A DNA stretch of 64,000 nucleotides from Terebella lapidaria (taxonomy: Eukaryota; Annelida; Polychaeta; Terebellida; Terebellidae). How positions within the stretch are numbered: position 1 is the stretch's first letter; the number at the start of each line of letters is the position of its first letter. The notes below the pieces were generated by a model that was given only the letters and a program-made list of their open reading frames with translations, was not told where the DNA came from and did not search any database. Location of the stretch: positions 2,887,001-2,951,000 of the forward strand of contig OX424563.1 in assembly GCA_949152475.1 (NCBI GenBank), read 5' to 3'. Positions 1 through 22,800 of the stretch are shown one piece after another. The position numbers were made by a program, and so were the translations under genes.

Positions 1-35
1 TAATAAATGAGATATTAGCCATTTTGTGATGTGAC

Positions 36-1355
36 AGGGGCGGGTATAGGATTTTGGGAGGGGGGGGGGGGGGAGGGCAAAACCTTTTAAACCGACATAG
101 TGGCGAGGGAAGCGAGCCCATGTCGGCGGGGGGTCTGGGGCCCGCTCAAGGGCCCGAGACGCTGAAGGTTTATACATCCCCAATGGTGTATTCTAGGGCT
201 CTCCTTGGTCCAATTTCATGGCCTAAGAGAATTTATGAATGCATGATCTGGGGCGGATCGAGGGTTCTGAAGGAGGGCCAAGATGTGAAATGTCGCGAAG
301 CGAGTTGACGAAGGCCAAGGGTCTGGGGCCCGCTTAAGGGCTCCAGAAGCTGAAAGGATATTCATACTCAGTGTTTTTTGAGAGGTTTCCTTTGGTCCAT
401 TCCCCATTCCCCTAAGAGTTTTTGCATGGCTAATTCCGAGCAGATCTGGGATTTGAGGGAAGGCCCATTTTGTGAAATGTTACTAAGCCAGGTGAAGCAA
501 GCCCCTGCACGCTCAAGGGCCCCAGACGCTGAAGGTTTATGCATCCCCAATGATGTGTTCTAGTGCTCTCCTTGATCCAATTTCCATGGCCTTGGAGAGT
601 TTATGAATACCTGATCTTGGGTGAATCCAGGGTTCTGAAGGAGTGCCAAGATATGAAATGTCGCGAAGCAGGGTGGTGAAGACCGAGGATCTGGAACCAT
701 CCCGGCTTGAGGGCCCCAGAAGCTGAAGGGTTGTGCAGTGGTGTGTTTTATAGGTTTCTTTTGGTCCATTCCCCATTCTCCTAAAGAGTGTTTGCATGGT
801 TGATTCAGCCAAATCTAGGATTTTGAGGGAAGGCTTAGTTGTGAAATGTCGTTAAACAAGTTGAAGCTAGCCCCTGTTGGCCGGGGCTCTGCGGCCCGCT
901 CAAGGGCCCCAGAAGCTGGCGGTATTGGCGTGCCTAATGCAGCATCCCAGAGCTCTCCTGGGTCTCGCTATCAAGTATTACTTAACTCCCATAAATGCAT
1001 GATCACTGCAATTAAAACAAAATATGACAATATCACTTGGTTTTGGACCCCATCAAAGGATTAAGTGCATTTGGTCATTCAATGCTCTCAAATCATTTAT
1101 AGAAGGTGAAGGGCATAAAGTGCTTTCACTGAGAATAGGTGGGTTGGCTATAGAGTGAATACACTGCTTGCGACATGGGGCCCCAGAAGTTAAAGCTACT
1201 TCCCGGTGTAATTGATCTTGAAAACACTTCATCCCCTTTCTTTTCCCCCTTTTTCCTTCTTTTTTTCTCTTTTTCCTTCTTGTTTTTTTTTTTTGGGGGG
1301 GGGGGGGGGGGGGGAGGGGCCAAGGCCCCATTGGCTCCCCCCTAAACCCGCCCCT
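36..1355. mobile_element. hAT-like non-autonomous element inserted in satellite DNA
   Basis: Short terminal inverted repeats are visible: AGGGGCGGGT at the left edge and ACCCGCCCCT at the right. They are flanked by the same 8 bases, GATGTGAC, at 28-35 and 1356-1363. Joining the flanks across the element restores an uninterrupted monomer of the surrounding 134-bp satellite, which supports an insertion with target duplication. No transposase-like reading frame was found inside. The interior has G-runs close to both ends and a tandem array in the middle. The 8-bp duplication and CAGGGGCGG-type ends are typical of hAT elements. The exact edge is ambiguous by one or two bases. Confidence 0.65.
125..960. 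repeat. Internal tandem array of two alternating ~180-bp units
   Basis: Two related units alternate inside the hAT-like element. One carries 'ctctccttggtccaatttc', the other 'ggtccattccccattc'. Both share a module with 'gggcccgctcaagggcc' near 'agaagctgaag' and another with 'tgtgaaatgtcg'. About two dimers of about 360 bp plus a partial unit are seen. The palindromic word GGGGCCC...GGGCCCC recurs near 2740, 46750 and 47075, so this module belongs to a dispersed family. Confidence 0.55.
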
Positions 1356-2010
1356 GATGTGACCTTGAAAATGAGGTCAAAGGTCAAGTTCAAGATCCTA
1401 AGAATATTCAGCATATATCATTTTCTCTAAATGTTTGCAATTGATTTTTAAGCTGTCGATAATAGTGAAATATTGGCCATTTTGTTCTCTGACCTTGAAA
1501 ATGAGGTCGGAGGTCAAGTTCAGGGTCCCCACAATATTCAGCATATATCATTTCCCATATGTTCACAATCGATTCCTAAGCTGCAGAGTCGATAATAAGC
1601 GAGATATTAGTCATTTTGTCCTGTGACCTTGAAATTTAGGTCAAAGGTCAAATTCAAGGTCACGAGAATAATCTGTTTATATCATTTCCTATATGTTCAT
1701 GATTGATACCTAGGCGGTAAAATCGATGATAAGCAAGATATTAGCCATTTTGTTCTTTGACCTTGAAAATGAGGTCAAAGGTCAAATTCAAGGTCATCAG
1801 AATATTCGGACTATATCATTTCCTATATGTGTGCAATTGATTCCAAAGCTGTAAAGTCGATAATAAGCTAGATATTAGCCATTTTGTACTCTGACCTTGA
1901 AAATCAGGTCAAAGGTCAAATTCAAGGTCATGAGAATATTCAGCATACATCATTTCCTATATGTCCACAATTGATTCCTAATTCCTAATCTTAATATTAA
2001 GTGAGATATT
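1356..2010. repeat. 134-bp satellite, block 1 (continues from bases 1-27)
   Basis: About five tandem monomers contain 'gaccttgaaaatgaggtc', then 'aaaggtcaaattcaaggtca', then 'atatcatttcctatatgt' and 'gagatattagccattttgt'. Spacing between equivalent points is 133-135 bp. Four monomers contain a perfect AGGTCA-A-AGGTCA word (1374-1386, 1638-1650, 1772-1784, 1906-1918). The same family forms a second block at 57.6-58.5 kb. Confidence 0.85.
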
Positions 2011-2049
2011 TGGAAATAATGTGCCCCATTATAAAGCATAGGAGAATTT

Positions 2050-2460
2050 AACATGGGAAAGTCCCATCTGGGCCGAGTTTGGGTCCAAATGGCCCACTTC
2101 GAGTGACTCAAGGGCAACGAAACTAATACATGTCACAAGGGTACATATGAGGAGGGATATGCATCAATAATAAAAAAAGTTACTGAACAGATTTTGAGAA
2201 AACAACCGTCAAAGTCCAAAATTGGCCATTTTTCGACGAAAACGGTCACCATTTTGAAAAAATTGCGAAAATAAAAAAAATAAAGAATAGCTCCATCTCC
2301 AAATATTTTTAGGCATTTTTGTGCAAAATTTCAGAAAGATTTGTCCATAAACTTTAAAGATAAAAATGTAGACTGACAAACAACAAATCTTTTTAATCAT
2401 GATTGAATATATTTTGAATCTGGTGAAAACCCACTTTTCGAAATGCACGTTAATTATTTC
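2050..2460. repeat. Dispersed repeat family member (copy 1)
   Basis: It contains 'caagggcaacgaaact', 'tcaaagtccaaaattgg' and a stretch with 'tgtgcaaaatttcagaaa'. The first two words recur at 22.26-22.40 and 22.73 kb. The third recurs in inverted orientation near 44.27 kb. There is no coding potential beyond short chance frames. Confidence 0.5.
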
Positions 2461-4429
2461 CTCACACGATAATGACCATCCTTACGCCAGGATCTGAGCC
2501 AAAAAGTGAGCATATATGCTTCTTCGTCAATTGTTGTAAAATAAATGAAGTTTAAATTATATATGTCAGACGACATATTCGATCATCGGTCGAATGTAAC
2601 GTCATGGATTGCTCATTGAAGAATCTCAATTTTTAGGATCTCAATCTCAAATCACACACAAAAAAATCGTTGGATCTGGAGACTATGTTAGATGTCCTTG
2701 GCACGCCCAGAATCAACCAGAGAACATCTAGACCCGTTCAGCTTCTGGGGCCTTAGGCGTGCCCCAGACCCCACGCCTATTGGCTAGGACTCTCTCCCGT
2801 AATACATGACCCTGTATGATGACTGCCCCCCCCCCCCCCCGCCCCCCATAAACATCCTGGATCCGCTCCTGTCTGCGTGAGCCTCTTCAAGACTAAATGT
2901 AAAGAATATTGTTCGACTCAAAGAGTAGTTGAAGCCAACTGTAGCAAACGGTGATTTGGGTACATCAATCCACCATGATGTATGTCTTTTTTGCGTAATA
3001 TCAAGTTCAACTCGAAATCTCGAATGACCTGGCATGATACCATATTTTTTCACCAAATTCAGACTTCTATAGATCTTGAAAAACGAAAAAGTTGACAATA
3101 TACTATAAATGTTAAATTTCAGCTCAAACATGAAATTTGCTAGTCAGAACACAAAATACAATTTGACATGCAGAAGCTTTCGTAAACACTGGTAAAAGCG
3201 ATATTTCATAAGAATACATCTCTATGTATCTTCCAACTCAAATACTTCATAATTGGAGCATTCCTGTTCGGGACGAAGGTCAAGAAATCCGAGAGTTTGT
3301 TTTAATTTCCATGATCCCACTTGGAACAAAAATTTAACATTGGGGTGGATCGCCAACATTTTGAATTTTCAAGATAAAAGTCTTAAGTTTTGGTGAAAAA
3401 AATATGGTTCTATGGCAAATGGACATATATAAAGTTTCAAATTGATTCGACTATCCTGAACGAAGCTATAGCCAAAAAGTATTGGCGATTTAAAAATAAA
3501 TAATCTGGAAATGGGAGTTCAACGTCCGGAGTCGTAAACGGCGGAAGAATTGGAAGGTTGCCCTCTGCATAATAGGCTACATAGAGGCTTTATTAGACGC
3601 GTGCTGATCCCATACCAAATCCTGGGTTGACTAAAATCTATGCGGATAAATATTTCAACAGGTAAATCCGCAAAATTACACAATGTGCATATTATCAGCG
3701 ACAAAGATTCACAATACTAGTATCGATAACACTAGGACCAGACCACAATATGGGAAAACAGAAATGAAAAGTTCCATATCAGCACATTTTACACACATTA
3801 TTTTATGCCTTTGTATGATCAATTCTGAAAATGACTTCATGACTTGATTGACCACCCATTCTCCCCTCGTCCCACGCTAGCGAAGGGGGTGGGGGTGGGG
3901 TTCGCCCGAGATCCGCGCCTGCCCATGTCTTGTTCAATGATTCATTGATACATTATGAAAATAAGAAATAGTTCAATTTTAACCATTCCTATGGTATTCC
4001 TAATAGTAGGCCTATAACAATATAGGCCTATAGCATAACATATAATATACAATATGACATATCCTATCTATAGATTACTAGTAACAGGTATAATAATGTC
4101 ATGTAACATGAGTTTACATGAGTGAATTATTGTATTTTACTGAGCTGCCTTTTGTTACAACGGAGCAGTGGCACTACAATAGATTTTCGTGGCATATTCG
4201 GGTAGTTATCATAACGGCGGCATTGAACGTTATGATGCACTAAGATCCTTGCTAGAACACCCCTTTTCGAATTGGATATGCAATGATCTACCGTTTTTGT
4301 TATAATTTGATATACTAGTAAACTCTCTGTTTCTTCTAGGAAACCAATGTCGAAAATTATTTCATATGCATATATAATGTTCACGGTAATTTTTGATATC
4401 CTCATCGTAGGATATGAGCGCGGAATAAA
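2461..4429. other. Non-coding stretch with fragments of hAT-like ends
   Basis: No gene is seen. At about 2735-2871 a segment with 'agcttctggggcc', a C-run and a terminal 'ggatccgctcctg' resembles the end of a CAGGGGCGGATCC-type hAT-like element. A similar end ('gatccgcgcctg') lies at about 3909-3920. The partner ends were not found, so both are probably truncated copies. Confidence 0.35.
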
Positions 4430-4501
4430 ATACGAATTTTAGCCAATGACCGACGTCCGCCGCCGTCAGATTTCATTTCCTGAAAATCGAAATTTTCCAA
4501 G
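4430..4501 (+). promoter_or_regulatory. Putative core promoter / 5'UTR of tankyrase
   Basis: The 70 bases before the start codon contain a CCAAT box (4443-4447) and a locally CpG-rich patch ('gaccgacgtccgccgccg'). The start context 'ccaagATGGcgac' is both a good Kozak context and a YY1-like word. No TATA box is evident. This is inference from position and composition only. Confidence 0.35.
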
Positions 4502-16175
<11,674 letters not shown>

Positions 16176-17495
16176 ACCAAGCTTTTAAAATTCATCAGAT
16201 CATCCCTAACTTAATCATTCATTACTAACATTATCTCATTATCGTAGCTTAGTGCATAGCACATTCATCACAGATCATGTTAGGAAAACACTAAACAACT
16301 TTTATATCAATTGAAGAATATTTGGCATTTACTCATTTCAATAGATACAATTGCAAAATATTTCTCACAATGAATTATTGCAATTTCGCATTCAGAATTG
16401 TTTTAATGACCAATTAAACACCAATCACGACTCCCAGTTCATTGTATAAACTATTTTACTGCAATTTAGTCATTCTGTACTATTATTTGAAGAAGAATGA
16501 ATCGTCACGTTAGACTATTGCCTATCAATGGCATGCAGACAGAACATTGGCTGCTATCAAACAGGTTATTAAAACTTACAAAGACATCACGTTGTACTTA
16601 ATTTTAGGATTAACCTTCTGAATATTTGTAATACCAGTGTACGTCTTGTGTAACGAAGAATGTATATTAACAGTACTGTAAAACATACACACAGCAGAGC
16701 CATCTACAACAGTAATGTCCATCATATATCTAAACCTATATTATCTATAGACTTTATGCGTCAGTATTGTAATAAGTGATGGAAGTACCTATTGGACTCC
16801 ATTGTTAAGTCATGTGAAACGATTTCCAACTGTTTCAAGATGCGTTAGAATTGAGGTTATAGTTTGTGTAATCATACATTGTCCAGTAGTGCTGAGAAGA
16901 ATTCTTGCAATGCAGTCTGGGCAGGCATGGCAGATAATGGGTGTAATTTGTCAGTGTTTGGGGGATTTTTTCGGCGGTATTGAAATATTTTTTGAGGGAA
17001 ATGTGAATTTCGGTGATTGTGGATGTCTGTAATATTTCGTTTGTATTCTTATACTACTGGCTTACATGTTTAACTAAATATAAATAAGTAATATATCATG
17101 AACATTGTCATTTTGCTCAAATCTTTTGGAAACACTATACAGTGATACCGGTAGTACATGAAATTCACACATTTTTGGTGTCTTTGTCAGCCTTCATGCT
17201 TCTCAGTTAGTTGTCCAGTTTGAGTTTCTTGGGAACAATTTTTTTTCATGGTATTATATTTTTAACTTCATGCTTTTGTATGACTGTGTATATGAATGTA
17301 AATTATTTTAGTTGTTTGTGTTTAGTGTGGATTAATTTTTGCTGTCAGACTGATTTGTATTTTCTGTTCTGTTCTATGCAATTTTTCGTTCATGACTTTG
17401 CCGCAGCCCTTCCAGTCTACAAGTTAACCTGCATAGATGTTATACATGCATACTATTCATTTTACAAATGTAATAAACTTGTTCATGCCAATTGT
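16176..17495 (+). other. Tankyrase 3'UTR with polyadenylation signal
   Basis: AT-rich sequence follows the stop codon with no convincing ORF. The first clear AATAAA in a suitable context is at 17472-17477, which would give a 3'UTR of about 1.3 kb. The end point is inferred. Confidence 0.5.
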
Positions 17496-17939
17496 ATCTT
17501 GTGCATCAACAATGGGGTACATTATCGAGAGTCACAAAATAGTTGTGTCTTTCTGTAGTTAGACCCGACTTGCCTTATACGGATATTCCAATGTCCAAGA
17601 GTTAATCAGGCATGGCTAAAATCAATCAATATTCATAGGAGCTGATCAGCGTTGACCAGTAGGATGACCAAATCACTGACTGTGCTATGCATGAATGGTT
17701 TCCCCACATGAGGAAGCTTTAAGAATGACAAAGCAAAAATTTGTGTGAGTCCTGCCTCAAAGGTCGTTTGATCGCAAAATCAATAGGGTTCTTTCCGGGT
17801 GATAAATGGACCCTCCTACAAAGTTTCACTGTCTGTTCCCAAATACTTTTTGAGTTATCGTCCGAAACCATAAATATTTTCATCCTCACACATGCCTGAG
17901 CCAGGTCAAAAACAAAAGGCTTCTTTTCTGATCAGTCAT

Positions 17940-18425
17940 ATAGATCCTTTGGTGACTGCAAACATGACCTCAAGTCTTAGTCACATCTGACCTGAAATGT
18001 GTAATTTGGCCTATGTGGACAAAACGTCATACGGTATGTATTATGTTGGATCATTTGATGACCTTGAACTTGATAACAGACGACCTTGAGTGGTAAATCT
18101 CATTGTCACATTTGATGCAAACTATGTAGATTGGCCTTTGCAGACAAAATGATTACAGGTAGATTGTATGGTTGTATTACGGGCATACAGGGAATGATAT
18201 ATGGTGGATCGGTTGTGACATTGAACTTGACCTCAGACTATATACATGTAAGTATTAAATCTCAATATCACATTTGATCTGAGTTTGAGAGATGTGCAAA
18301 TTGTCATTCGCAGACAAAATGCTTGTATATAAAGTTTAGGTTTGTGTTATGAGCATGTAGGACGTAATGAATGTTGGATGTTCTTGTGACCTTCGATGTT
18401 TGAGTAATATCGAACCCACGGATAC
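17940..18425. repeat. Diverged tandem repeat, ~150-bp unit
   Basis: About three degenerate copies share 'gaccttgaactt', 'atctca(t/a)t(g/a)tcacatttga' and '(t/g)cagacaaaatg' words. The copies are too diverged for a firm unit length. It is non-coding. Confidence 0.4.
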
Positions 18426-18656
18426 ACTACCAAGGCATCGAGGCGTTTGAGGTAATCTCAAACTATCTGAGCTCAACGCTGCTCACACCTCGGAATGCAA
18501 CTTCATACCGGCATGACACGAACATCAATTCCCATCAAATGCAAGTTTTAGACCTAGCTATTCAGTCTTTTAATATCTTGTTGGAATCTCTGCTAGTTAA
18601 TGTATAACTTCTGATCTTGAAAACAGTAGACAGTTGTTATTTGTGCCGTCAGTCTG

Positions 18657-19062
18657 CATATTTAGAACCTGTTGGTCATGCGGTGAAATGCAACCTACAT
18701 CACACTAGCAGTGTGGCTATGTCATACGGTAGTGGTCAAAACGTGGTGCATATTTAGGATGAAAATGACACCCAGATCACACAAACAGGTAGCTCTATGT
18801 GATACGGTAGAAGCCAAACCGTGGTTCATATTTAGGACTTGTTGGTGATGCAATAAAATGAAACCTACATCACACTAACAGGCTAGCTATGTGATACGGT
18901 AGTAGCCAAGACGTGGTGCATATTAAGGACTTATTGGTCATGCGGCAAAATGAAACCTACATCACACTAACAGGCTAGCTATGTGATACGGTAGTAGCCA
19001 AGACGTGGTGCATATTTAGGACTTGTTGGTCATGCGATAAAATCAAACCTATATACATCACA
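18657..19062. repeat. ~92-bp tandem repeat, 4.5 copies
   Basis: Units begin 'catatttaggacttgttggt', continue with 'gaaacctacatcacacta' and end with 'tgtgatacggtagtagcc'. Copies 3 and 4 are nearly identical. Copy 2 is shortened and copy 5 is partial. Confidence 0.8.
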
Positions 19063-19890
19063 CCAACTGATTTGCATCTCACACAATTTCACAATAAGAC
19101 AGCGTGTTGTTCTGAGCTCTTTCAATTCATTTATTTGACATTGTCCATGAAATAGAGTTTCATTATTGCATCTTATTTATTGATGCATACATAAACGTAA
19201 GAGACGAAACAGCATACAATAAACATAGCTGACTACACGACACGCTGGTGGTTAAAAACACAGATACAATATTACTTCAGTGTAGCTGCAGTCATATAAC
19301 CAAACTCTGCTATAACCCAGAAACCACAATGGTACATGCAAATATGAACCCCCTTGATGCTTCTTGTTGTTGAAACAAACTGGTCTGAAATACTAGTAAA
19401 TCACACCAATTGGGTCTATTCTATGCACACAGTTCAAAAATTTATATGGAAACGTATATACATGATTAAAGTGCTGGTGAAGGGCAAATAGGATAGGCGT
19501 TTTACGAGCTGGGTATCAGATCGTGTTTTAGATATAACATGTAGGTAAATATATTTATTGTAGAATAGATTACATTTCTTGTCTCCATGAAATACAAACA
19601 CAAGCTAGTACATACGTAGGTGTGTTGAATACTCCAGCTGACATAGGTGTGTATTGGCTCGCCTCAGTGAACCAGTACACTACTCTGTATGGTGTCGATA
19701 ACTGGCGTTATGCAAATAATGAAAATACCTGATCACGCACAACAGAACATACTTGAACAAAAGTTATAACCTTTTTTTAAAACTTTATAACAAAATATTA
19801 CGTTAAACATATAAAGGAGAAGTGTTTAAGGTGAAGGCTAAAGAGAGAACAAACCAACGAGACACTAGCGCGTCCAAAACACATCCACAA
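19063..19890. other. Intergenic, nothing recognised
   Basis: AT-rich, with short chance frames only. No RNA gene or complete repeat was seen. Confidence 0.5.
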
Positions 19891-19916
19891 ACATTTTATT
19901 GACGTTTGTACACGGT

Positions 19917-20516
19917 TCAGAGGACGAGGACGAATGAGACGAGAGCACACAGGACGAGGGACAGGACCACGGCCGGGGCACCAGACACACACGTCTCCAT
20001 GGTAACAGTCCTGACGGGACACTCGTGGTCGTCAGGGCCTCCCTCCCCCAGACTCAGGGTGACGTTGTCCATGGCACAGAGGTTCGAGGTCAGCTCCAGG
20101 TTCTCGCTTGTTGTCTCAAAGGCCGAGCTCTGATAGGCATTCGGAAGAGACATCTCGAAATATCTGTCTGAAGAAGATTCGACGTTCAAGTTCTCAGGTG
20201 GTATCTTCTCCAGGCCTATGATATATGACTGACCCAGATCCAAATTCATAGACCCGCAGCTGTGTAACCCAATTCCCAGCAAGAAAATGACTCGGTCGAT
20301 CGTCAAACCGCCTGATTTGAAGACGCAGGACACCTGGAAAGTCACGTTAGCCCTGTCCTGCTCATCGTGGGCCAAGTACTTGCCACTGACAACGATTGGA
20401 ACCATCTCGAACGTCTCCTCTAATGTGTAGTTGGGTATTTCTTGTCCCACGGGCGGGCTGCATCCTAAGGCAACACCCCAGACCAGCAGTTGGCAGATAA
20501 CAGTCAGATATGCCAT
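19917..20516 (-). CDS. Secreted NTR/TIMP-like protein with probable GPI anchor
   Basis: A single-exon frame of 199 aa. Residues 1-18 form a signal peptide (MAYLTVICQLLVWGVALG) directly followed by Cys19, so the mature protein would begin with Cys, as TIMPs do. Hallmarks of the netrin-like OB fold are FEMVPIVVSGK, VTFQVSCVFKSGG, LGIGLHSCGS and GQSYIIGL, with N-glycosylation sites (NVT). The C-terminus ends in a small-residue patch (CVSGAP) and about 18 hydrophobic residues, as in a GPI-anchor signal or a single membrane span. It is clearly related to both domains of the 60.5-kb protein (shared EETxEMxPIVxSGK and GGPxDHECP). An AATAAA on the minus strand (19900-19895) lies only about 17 nt after the stop. 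The family assignment is from pattern memory, so the molecular role is unknown. Confidence 0.75.
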   Translation of the reverse strand: MAYLTVICQLLVWGVALGCSPPVGQEIPNYTLEETFEMVPIVVSGKYLAHDEQDRANVTFQVSCVFKSGGLTIDRVIFLLGIGLHSCGSMNLDLGQSYIIGLEKIPPENLNVESSSDRYFEMSLPNAYQSSAFETTSENLELTSNLCAMDNVTLSLGEGGPDDHECPVRTVTMETCVSGAPAVVLSLVLCALVSFVLVL

Positions 20517-21959
20517 TGTGTGTCTGGATTATTATTCAATCTCCTGCCAGATATGTCAAACAAATACCTGCAATGGTAAATGGAGATGTGGAAGATCTAC
20601 CAATAGATTATTACATCATGCAGCGGAGGTACGACTTACGGGACACCTTGGGGTTGAACACTCGGGTCACTTATACTCAAATGACAAACCGTCAGCTCGC
20701 TCTCTTTCTCTCTCTCTCTTTCGCCAAACTTTTCAATAATTTTTACAAAAAATTGTCCTATCATTTTCCCCAATTTATCAGCTGTTGGCGTGTTATGATC
20801 AACTGATCACAAAGAGGGCATTCCCGACATTTATCAGGTCAAATACTTACACTCTGGTAGCAGTGTATATTCCAGAAACAAACAGTTTTATGAATCCGCA
20901 ACAATTTACTTTGTATGAACAAAGAATGCCTGTTTATATCTGACGGCACTGAGATACACTGAACATGTGTATACTCTGTCGAGGCCCACCGACCGCCCGC
21001 CCCCTGTATTTATCTGGGCCAGGTGGCTGGAGCTGAAACGGCGGGGATCACGAGACAAACTCAACATCATGGCAGGAGAAGCAAACCATGCATTGGTGGT
21101 TTTGCCCAGAATTAAATGACGCCGGAGGATCCTTGTTCGTGTGTGACCTGGGACAAGTAACTTGGTGTGTGTACAGAAGCTGTAAATGCAGTCTCGTACA
21201 TAGGGGAAGATACCGGGGGGGGGGGGGGGGGGTATTCAGTTAGATTTTGGTTCCGGATCGGCTGATGGTCCTTTGAGACTCTGGATGGATACCTGGGTAG
21301 GATCTGTGCTCGTGAAAGTGCGTGAGGAGTATGCACAGCGGGGTGTATTGCTTTCGCGATCAGAGGGGTGCGCGCAGCTACAGGGATATGGATCAGCCGA
21401 CTGACGGTATGAGAGGGGAGGGAAAGGGGGATGCAGAAGGACCCCCATGTGAATTACTCCATGTACCTCTTATACTACGCCTACTGGCAATATGAAGTGA
21501 ACAAAAAAATTCGACAAAAAAATTGTGCCAGACTATACTGTACAGCGTTAAATGCGGGTGTATTCTAACCGTTAAGCTGACTGGAGTCAACTCAGTTAGA
21601 TCCTGTTTTTGCCAGATTGTTTTTATAAACTGAATGAAAGATGAATATTTTCAATCAATACATCAATTGATTTTTTTTACAATGGAAGTTTTTTTTAGAG
21701 AATTGTTTTGTGTGTGTGTTGGGGTAGGAATCTGAAGAAAAAACATAGCACCAAGGGTGCTGTAGCTTACCGGCAATCATGAGAAATGCAGAGTATTGAT
21801 TTTCCAACATATAAATTGTTACACTGATCTTGAACTCTATTGTCAAAACATGTTCGTAAATGTTGCTGGAAACACATTTTCTGTATGGTCTAATAATACG
21901 AAATCAAATTACACATCACAAAGGTACACAAAGAGAATCTTATACATGATTTTGAGAAA
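20517..21959. other. Intergenic; probable promoter of the minus-strand NTR gene plus low-complexity DNA
   Basis: A CT-rich tract lies at about 20696-20722 and a 20-base G-run at about 21212-21231. No further gene was found; the frames in 21.1-21.6 kb have no recognisable domains. Confidence 0.45.
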
Positions 21960-22800
21960 AACTACTTGACTTCCAAAGTCATTGAAGATCAAATTCAAGG
22001 TCAACACTCAAACCGCAATATATGATATCCCATTTGAATAGCCCAATACTTAGGCTCTATTTTGAAGTCTTCTATGAGTTTACTCCGCACAGCTCCCATT
22101 ATGAAGGAAAAATCGGGTGAAATTTTCCAAGTCCAAAAAATTTTTCAATCGCCAAAAAAATTTTTTTATTTTTTTTGCTGGAAATGGATCAAAACGAATA
22201 GTGACTTGATTTTGGACAAAATTTTTTTTTTTGCCGACTCGTCAAAAAATTAAAATGGCTGCCACACGCAGACCAGCGATTCAAGGGCAACGAAACTTAC
22301 AAACGTAATAGAGGTACATGAGGGAAATATTGAAGCAAAAATCTCAAAACTGATCAGACAGTTTTTGAGAAAATGGCCATCAAAGTCCAAAATTGGCTAT
22401 TCGACAAAAAAAGGTCGTTTTGACCTTCCAAGGTCATTGAAGGTCAAATTCAAGGTCATCATTCAAACCGCAATATATGATTTTCCATTTGAATATGCCA
22501 ATACTTAGGCTCTATCTTCAAGTGTTCTATGAGTTTACTCCGCACAGCTCCCATTATGAAGGAAAAATTGGGTGAAATTTTGTGTCCAAAAAAATTTTCA
22601 ATGGGCAAAATTTTTTTAATTTTTTTTGCTGGAAATGGCTCAAAACGAATAGTGACTTGATTTGGGACAAACAATTTTTTATCGCCGACCCGTCAAAAAA
22701 TCAAAATGGCCGCCACATGCAGACCGACAATTCAAGGGCAACACGTCATAAAGATACATGAGAGGAATGTTTTGAAACAAAAATCTCAAAACTCAAAAAA
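21960..22800. repeat. Dispersed repeat, two tandem ~420-bp copies (copy 2)
   Basis: Two successive copies (about 21970-22385 and 22430-22800) each contain 'aaaccgcaatatatgat', 'tttactccgcacagctccca', 'gctggaaatgg', 'gtgacttgatttt/gggacaaa' and 'caagggcaac'. Words shared with 2.05-2.46 kb and 44.2-45.1 kb place all three in one family. No protein is encoded. Confidence 0.7.
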
